Assembly (NCBI GenBank): GCA_017607445.1
Contig: JAEVHH010000001.1
Coordinates: 2,046,001-2,110,000 of the forward strand
DNA length: 64,000 nucleotides
Direction of reading: 5' to 3'
Source: Histoplasma ohiense
Taxonomy: Eukaryota > Ascomycota > Eurotiomycetes > Onygenales > Ajellomycetaceae
How positions within the stretch are numbered: position 1 is the stretch's first letter; each line of letters starts with the position of its first letter. Of the stretch, positions 58,680-64,000 are shown one piece after another. The notes under the pieces were generated by a model that had not been told where the DNA came from, ran no database searches, and worked only from the letters and a program-made list of their open reading frames with translations. A program made the position numbers and the translations under genes.

Positions 58680-59742
58680 GCTGATTGTTTATGATCTTAT
58701 TATATGGGGGCGGCTGGCTGGAGCTTGTTCCTTGGTGGGAGGGGGGGGTTTTTGTTCGATTAACTATTCATCTATTCATTGTAATAACACTGCGCTACTT
58801 ACGGAGTACTTTAACCCCTACCCCGGTTTTCAAGCACCTCATTCACATTTTTCTTCAGGAATGAAAAAAAAATAAAATAAAATAAAAAAAAATAAAAAAA
58901 AAAAGAGTTGAGCAAAATTCGTAGCATGGAGTCCGTTTTCTTGCTGAATGGAATGAATGAATGACATCCGCCGTTTCCACGTTCGACAGCGACAGGAGTC
59001 TTGTGGGAAGTTGGTTCGAGCGATGCCTAACCCACCGCCGGCTTTCCATAACTCCATGAGAAATATCCACCTCCCACATACCATATGACATCCAAGTGAG
59101 GTGAGTCCGCTTCCATCTCAATCTCTTCCTCTTGTCCTTGTCCTTTATTGTCAAACGCGACTAGCCTGGCTGGCCTGGGGGGGGGGGGTTGTTACTTAGT
59201 AGTAGATGGCACTTGTTAGGATATATTATGAGGGGGTTAGTCAGAGGGTTATGAGGGATGTATATGTGAGAGCTGTGGCTTTCGACAAAAAAAAAAAAAA
59301 AAAAAAAAAAACCAAAAAAAAAAAACCCATTTGAAATCGACCGCCTGTTATCGATTGCAGACATGAGACATGGAGAAGCAATAGTGGCGACTAGGCGATG
59401 AAAGCGGATCGTATGATGTGTAATGTTTATGTTCAAATGGATAAGCAGAAATGTACGGAGTATGTAGATATGTAGATATGTATTAGTAATTCAAAATGCA
59501 GATAGATCTAATCTCGAATCATTTCTATTCTGACCCAAGTCTCTAACAAACTCGTTTTTCTTTTTATTTTAATTTAACCTTTCCCTTTTTTTCCCTTCCT
59601 TCCTTTCTTTCTTTTTCTTTTTCTTTTTTTTTTTTTCCTTTAAACCCATGAGCATATAGGAAAAGAGTGGAGTGTAGAACGCCTATTATTGGCAGTTGGG
59701 GGGGGGGAGGGTGCGTTCAGTAACGTTAACAACGGGAACCAT
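58680..59742. other. Convergent, homopolymer-rich intergenic region
   Basis: 1063 bp between the MFS stop and the P450nor stop. It contains A-rich AAAAT-type repeats (58862-58903), a G11-type run near 59177-59188, A25 plus A12 (59287-59325), T-rich tracts (59600-59640) and a G-run at about 59699-59708, plus TACGGAGTA at 58800 and 59454. No gene recognised. Confidence 0.55.
59287..59325. repeat. Poly-A tracts (25 and 12)
   Basis: Two A runs separated by CC in the convergent region between the MFS and P450nor genes. Confidence 0.9.
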
Positions 59743-62015
59743 TTACCAAACAACAGGAAGCTCCGTTATGCCCACATCAGCGTCTGGAGGAGAATACTTG
59801 ACCTCGGAGAGCGGGATGCCGAGTTTCAAGTTCGGCAGTCGTCGGAATAATGTTGCTGTTTTGGGGGGGTTTTAAGACGTTAGCGTACCAGTGATGAACT
59901 GTAGGAATATATGAACCTTGTGTCTGCTTAAGCTAAGGACGACTTACAGAAAACAACCTCAAGTTCGGTGCGGGCCAGTCCCTCAGCGACGCAAACATGC
60001 TCGCCATATCCGTAGCCAAGCGCTACCTCAGAGCCGCGCGTGCGGTGCATGTCGAAGACGTCTGGGTTGGGGAAGATGTCTTCATCTCGGTTGCCGGACT
60101 GGGTGGCGGCAATTATACCTTCGCCTGCTTTGATGAGCTGTGACGTAGAAAACATAACCGAGTTAGCATTTGGGTACAAAGCACCTCGGTTTCGGAAGCT
60201 GGATACAAAAATGGTATATACGGAAAAGAAACGTACATGGCCGCCAAGCATGATATCCTCTTTAGCAACGCGCCTCGTGGCCATTGCTGATGCTGTGTGG
60301 TAGCGGCAGAGCTCTTCGACGAATTTTGGTGCGAGCGATGGGTTGGCTTTGAGATCTGCGAGTTGTTTGGGATGTTGGAGAAGGGTGACGATGCCCTGGA
60401 GTTCATTTATTAGGAACACAGTCATTTTGGACATAACTACTACATGTACCGTAGTGCTCAGCTGCGAGAACATACAAGCGAAATCATGTTCACCAAGGTG
60501 GCGTTTCCGGCAACAAGCATCAAAAAGGCGATTTGTATCACATCGAGTCTGTCGATGTGGCCCGGTTTAAGCTGTCATTATGGGGTTTGTTAGTCGATAC
60601 ATTTTGCTTATGCATATATACACACAATCCACTGGGAAATAGGAAAATATCAGAATTACCTGCTCCACAACAAGTTTGCTAATCATATCGTTTCCTGGCT
60701 TTTCAAGTCGCTTATCAGCCAGGTTGCCGATGTAGTCCAGGAGTTCCCTATTGTCATTCGGAATTCTATCAGCATGCATGACCTAACCGGATACCCGGGA
60801 AAAAAAAGAAAAAAAAAATCAAAGCAGCTCACTTATTGGCATTAGACGCAGCTGCTGCGGTGGAACTTCCATTACTACGGACGGCGTTACACTCAGTGAG
60901 GTATGCCAGATCTTCCTTTGGCACACCCAGGATGCCGTATATGATCTAATTCGTGCGATGGAAATAAAACAGTTAGGTCAGTTTCGAAAAAAAAAGAAGG
61001 AAAAAAAAACTTCGCACTGGAAATCCAGCTTCCAGCAACAGAGACAGAAACTAACATAGGATGGCAGCGGTAGAGCAAACTTCTCGACCAAGTCAACGGG
61101 CTTCTCGCAACCCTGCTTTATCATCTCATCGAGAAGGGCGTCTGCAGTGGCTTGGATATGCGGGCGCATTGTCTCAGAAGATTCCCTTGTGAAAAGGGAG
61201 GCAACCATGTTCCTGCATAGAGAGTATGTGCGGTGAGCTTGATGTAATAGTTCAACTCTTCCAAGCCAAGAAAAGGAGGATAGTTTTTCATACCTTTGAC
61301 GCCCGTGGTCTGGAGGGTCCATGTCAACGAAAGTCGGGCGGTTTTTGGCAGCCTCCTTGCCGCCGGGATTCATTTCGGGAAAGCCAGCGCGTGTCCGTTC
61401 CTGCAGAAGATTAGAATAGAATAGTTGAATGCCGGCCTTTTACTAGACATTCTTTTGCTCTCTCAGGTTCAGGGACAGGATCGGGTTCATACCTTGGACA
61501 GACGCGAATCGGTGAGAACACTGCAGATATCCTTGTGTTTGACAACCAGCCATGGCTGACTGTTGTCCCAGAGAGTAACTCTGGACACGGGGTTTGTGGC
61601 TCTGAGTTTCGCATATTCCAGCGGCGGGACAGCTCCGGACGGGCGAGAGAAGGGGAATTTTGGAGGGGCTAAACGTTCGACCGTTAACACATCTCTGACG
61701 TTAGCACCTCCACATACGGTGTATAGCGATGGAAGTGGATGGAAGTGTCTGGCCACTTACCGGCCTCGGTGGACATGTTGCAGCGCTGGTTTCGGGCGAC
61801 AATGGCTGATCGCGCAGGAATAGCTGATTTAGACCTAGCAGACAGACAGACACACATGTTGGTTAGTAGAGCTGTAACTGAAGATGACAAAACAGCTAGA
61901 AGACTAGACTAGACAAGTGTTCCAATCAGTACCTGCAAGATACACACAACCCTCTGGACGTCGCGTTCTCCATTGAACGCGACCAAGCGATCCGGGCAAA
62001 CCGGGACTCCATCAT
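59743..62015 (-). CDS. cyp55A: Nitric oxide reductase cytochrome P450 (P450nor, CYP55)
   Basis: Soluble fungal P450 that reduces NO to N2O with NADH directly, in denitrification and NO detoxification. Eleven exons on the minus strand: 62015-61933, 61834-61761, 61668-61493, 61400-61294, 61212-61056, 60945-60833, 60747-60660, 60571-60476, 60395-60237, 60137-59948, 59855-59743; 451 aa. Family blocks: APPKFPFSRPSGAVPP, LRATNPVSRVTLWD, RPTFVDMDPPDHGRQR, GNGSST-type SNGSSTAAAAS, I-helix LVAGNATLVNM (AGNAT as in P450nor), helix-K EELCRYHTASA, heme loop LGYGYGEHVCVAE with the Cys ligand, and the tail VGITELPVVW. From the internal Met at 61776 (MSTEAAPPKF) the protein is 403 aa, the length of cytosolic P450nor. 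The upstream exon and a half add a presequence-like MMESRFARIAWSRSM. The exon-3 acceptor (TTTAG at 61669) was chosen over one nine codons upstream. Confidence 0.95.
61761..62015 (-). other. Predicted mitochondrial presequence of P450nor
   Basis: First 48 residues of the long P450nor form, encoded by exon 1 and most of exon 2 (61834-61777). They contain many Arg and Ser, hydrophobic residues and one or two acids near the start (RFARIAWSRS, SKSAIPARSAIVARNQR), an amphipathic-helix pattern of matrix targeting. The next codon is an ATG starting the conventional cytosolic protein. Confidence 0.6.
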
Positions 62016-62378
62016 GGCGGGCTGTGTACAAATCGAAACTCTTTCCGATTGAGATGCTCAAGGGAGCGCAGAGTCCCGCAGCAAAGAAGATCGATCCGAG
62101 AACTGATAGGGAAAGCTCTGTTGTTGCGGGTTGCGGGTTGCGGAAGTGCAGCGGAAGTGGCCTGATCGTGATCGTGATACTGATCCATGGCTCGCAGTGG
62201 CCCAGAGGTATTTATACGGCAAGAAAGATATCCAGGATAGGAAAATAATAGTAACCAAGTGAATCAGTAAAACACGCCCCCGGGAAACGTCAAACGGCAT
62301 GGACAGGGAAGACTTTGCAATTGATCCACGTCCATTGGCTCCGTTGGCCAGGCAGGTGGAACCACGATCACACCACCT

Positions 62379-62412
62379 GGACAGGCCCGGGACCAGGCCC
62401 GGGACCAGGCCC
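62379..62412. repeat. GC-rich 12-bp minisatellite
   Basis: Unit GGGACCAGGCCC, nearly three copies in a row, about 365 bp upstream of the P450nor start. Confidence 0.85.
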
Positions 62413-62472
62413 CCCCGATGTCCATGCTGATGACGCTGATGAATTTGTGATGGATCTGACGATAGCGAAGAT

Positions 62473-62508
62473 GATAGGGACGATAGGGACGATAGGGACG
62501 AGAGGGAT
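62473..62508. repeat. 9-bp minisatellite
   Basis: Unit GATAGGGAC, three exact copies and a fourth degenerate one. Each unit holds a GATA core (GATAG). Confidence 0.9.
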
Positions 62509-62861
62509 GAGGATGCCCACTGCCTCGCTCGGGGAATGCCGGAGGAGTGCTCCATCGCGGGGGGATATAACGAAAGATATAACGGCCTAGCACAGCTGAG
62601 ACCCGGAATAAGCAGAGACTGGGCGTGTTTGTGGACTCGGTGGAGCAGGCTACGGGCAGGCTATGGGCAGGCTATTCCGCATATTTATCAAACCAAGCAC
62701 GCACAATCGCGTGAGGGGGCTCGGGAAGGGCGGCACGGCGGATCGACGAATCGGATGGCGGCAGTGACACACCGGCGTCATCTGGCGCGTGCGCAGCCAA
62801 CGGGGAAGGAAGCAGCGGCTGGAACTGCCGGCGTCCAGACCGTCCAGAACGTGCCGACGCG

Positions 62862-63052
62862 CCAATTCGCCAATTCGCCAATTCGCCCGGCAAGGGAGTA
62901 CCCGGTGGCCGTCGAATGAGCTGCGGAGGGTGACAGCGTGTGGGAAATTGGCGGGGGATTGGGGGATTGGGGGATTGGGGGAATGGGTGGAATGGGTGGA
63001 ATCGGGGAGCCAGCCATTGGCAGCCATTGGTCAGCCATTGGTCAGCCATTGG
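62862..63052. promoter_or_regulatory. Array of 11 CCAAT pentamers in three minisatellites
   Basis: Three CCAAT on the plus strand (62862, 62870, 62878; unit GCCAATTC), then four ATTGG, the complement of CCAAT (62947, 62958, 62966, 62974; unit GGGGGATT), then four ATTGG (63016, 63026, 63037, 63048; unit CAGCCATTGG with or without T). Chance would give fewer than one in 191 bp. CCAAT is the site of the Hap2/3/5 (HapB/C/E) complex, which together with HapX controls heme and iron genes in filamentous ascomycetes. The array starts about 850 bp upstream of the P450nor ATG; no other gene is seen to its right in the window. Function is inferred. Confidence 0.5.
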
Positions 63053-63120
63053 CCAGTGTTGCGTCACTGGGCTGCCGTTATTAGATGGAAGGGGTTTGCC
63101 TGAGGTGGATGAGACGACGT

Positions 63121-63135
63121 CAGCAGCAGCAGCAG
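63121..63135. repeat. CAG trinucleotide repeat
   Basis: Five CAG units followed by CAT. Confidence 0.85.
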
Positions 63136-63211
63136 CATTGCAACAGAACAAGGGAAGGGAAAGAGCGTCCCCCGTCAAGCCCGGGGGTTTCCAGCAGCAG
63201 GAGCAACCAGT

Positions 63212-63239
63212 ATTCATTCATTCATTCATTCATTCATTC
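63212..63239. repeat. ATTC tetranucleotide repeat
   Basis: Seven ATTC units in a row. Confidence 0.9.
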
Positions 63240-64000
63240 CACTATTCATTGCCCTCCGCGGAGCAACCTTGGAAAAATGGTGATCCTGCCCTGTCAGGTT
63301 GTTTGTTGTCCAGTGTCCAACTCCTCTGGGCCGAGACAGGGCTTCCGTCGGGCGCATAGCATGCTCCGGGTGCATTCTGTGCCTGCTTAACTACGCCCTG
63401 GACCGCGGTGCCCGTGAAAAACTTTTGCAGGTCACCCGCTGCCCGACGACGCCACGTTGTTTCCCGTTTCCGCCACATTTCCCTGCCACAAGCAAGGAAG
63501 GGGCTTGCTCTTCGTTCTGGATAGTAATAATTATTATACGGAGTATTACCATCGCTGTTGTGTTCGTTCGTGAATCGGCTACGGCGTTAGTTCGACCCCG
63601 GGGTTTCATCAAACGATGGAAAGAGAAAAGGTACAGTACAGTACCGTGGGATGCCATTGGCAGGTGGGCTGCATAACACCAGATCACAAAGGCCATCGCC
63701 GAGATGAACATCCCCCCGGGCTGCGGGGAGGGCTCAAGGCCTGGATTTGGCTAGGCTGAGCCGAGTGGTGTCATGCACGTGCCTTGCTTCTTCAGGCCAA
63801 TTCTCCTATCCCATTCTCCTATTCCTGGACTCCTTGTGCAGCGGATATTATTATTATGACCAGGTGGAGGCGGGGAAGGGAACCAAGGGACCCAAGCCTT
63901 GCTGAGTATTATCATTTTCCATTTCTCTTGGCGATAATTATTTTTAACTATAACTACGACTATATCGTGGTCACTACATGAAAAGAAAAAAAAAAAAAAA

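Larger units (their letters stand above)
62016..64000. other. Upstream region of P450nor, repeat-rich (right edge)
   Basis: 1985 bp without a recognised gene. Open frames of 100 to 181 codons (for example 62672-63217, minus) coincide with minisatellites and read as Pro/Ser-rich low complexity, so they are not supported. The sequence is GC-rich at 62330-63500 and ends in a run of 15 A at the window edge. It contains the repeats listed separately and TACGGAGTA at 63537. Confidence 0.5.

Noticed and set aside
59010..59030. GGTTCGAGC, resembling a tRNA B box
   Set aside because: The B-box consensus fails at its last base and no acceptor stem, D arm or A box could be fitted around it.
61669..61760. 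Alternative P450nor acceptor after CAGAG, adding nine residues (DVLTVERLA)
   Set aside because: It keeps frame, but the TTTAG acceptor gives MSTEAAPPKFPF, matching the usual P450nor start; kept only as a possible splice variant.
62861..63052. Possible CRISPR array
   Set aside because: Repeats are 8 to 11 bp, directly adjacent without unique spacers, and the genome is eukaryotic; they are minisatellites.
62672..63217. 181-codon minus-strand frame upstream of P450nor
   Set aside because: It runs through minisatellites, reading as Pro/Ser/Asn repeats in any frame; no start context or splice partners.

Overview
The window is a stretch of nuclear chromosome from a filamentous ascomycete. Genes carry many short introns (53 to 158 bp) with GT-AG borders and CTAAC/CTAAT/CTGAC-like branch points, and have little operon-like packing. 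Protein content (Cul4, Tel1, fungal Rad5, an Ldb19-type arrestin, a CYP55 nitric oxide reductase, a DUF7719-like membrane protein) points to Eurotiomycetes, most likely Onygenales. That placement is inferred from family resemblance and was not tested by a search.

Layout. 1-1.8 kb: no convincing gene. 1.8-20.3 kb: cullin-4 (-), nucleoporin Nup192 (-) and the ATM-family kinase Tel1 (+), the last two divergent. 20.8-31.3 kb: a CofD-like protein (+), a Slx8-like SUMO-targeted RING ligase (-), mitochondrial DNA polymerase gamma (+) and a CorA-type Mg2+ transporter (+). 31.6-36.9 kb: an NDUFAF6-like complex I assembly factor (-) divergent from Rad5 (+). 37-46 kb: a phosphotransferase-like relic, a GTPBP1-type GTPase (-), Lsm3 (-) divergent from a PPR protein (+), and the GPI de-N-acetylase Gpi12 (-). 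46.1-50.6 kb: a gene-poor interval. 50.6-55.3 kb: Ldb19/Art1-type alpha-arrestin (+) and a DUF7719-like membrane protein (-). 56.4-62.0 kb: a DHA1 MFS transporter (+) convergent with P450nor (-), in sequence full of long homopolymers. 62-64 kb: upstream region of P450nor with several minisatellites and an array of 11 CCAAT pentamers.

Most of the window is conserved housekeeping sequence. Five of its genes act in genome maintenance (Cul4, Tel1, Slx8, Rad5, pol gamma). Several proteins are mitochondrial (pol gamma, NDUFAF6-like, PPR protein, one predicted form of P450nor). The right-hand 10 kb looks more labile: homopolymers up to 41 T lie inside MFS introns, there is a 30-bp perfect palindrome in another intron, and the tandem repeats upstream of P450nor are themselves built from CCAAT boxes.

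Exon boundaries were worked out by hand by joining reading frames across GT-AG (once GC-AG) borders, guided by remembered family conservation. Every multi-exon model listed closes to a whole number of codons. UTRs cannot be seen. No tRNA, rRNA, CRISPR array or intact transposon was recognised.
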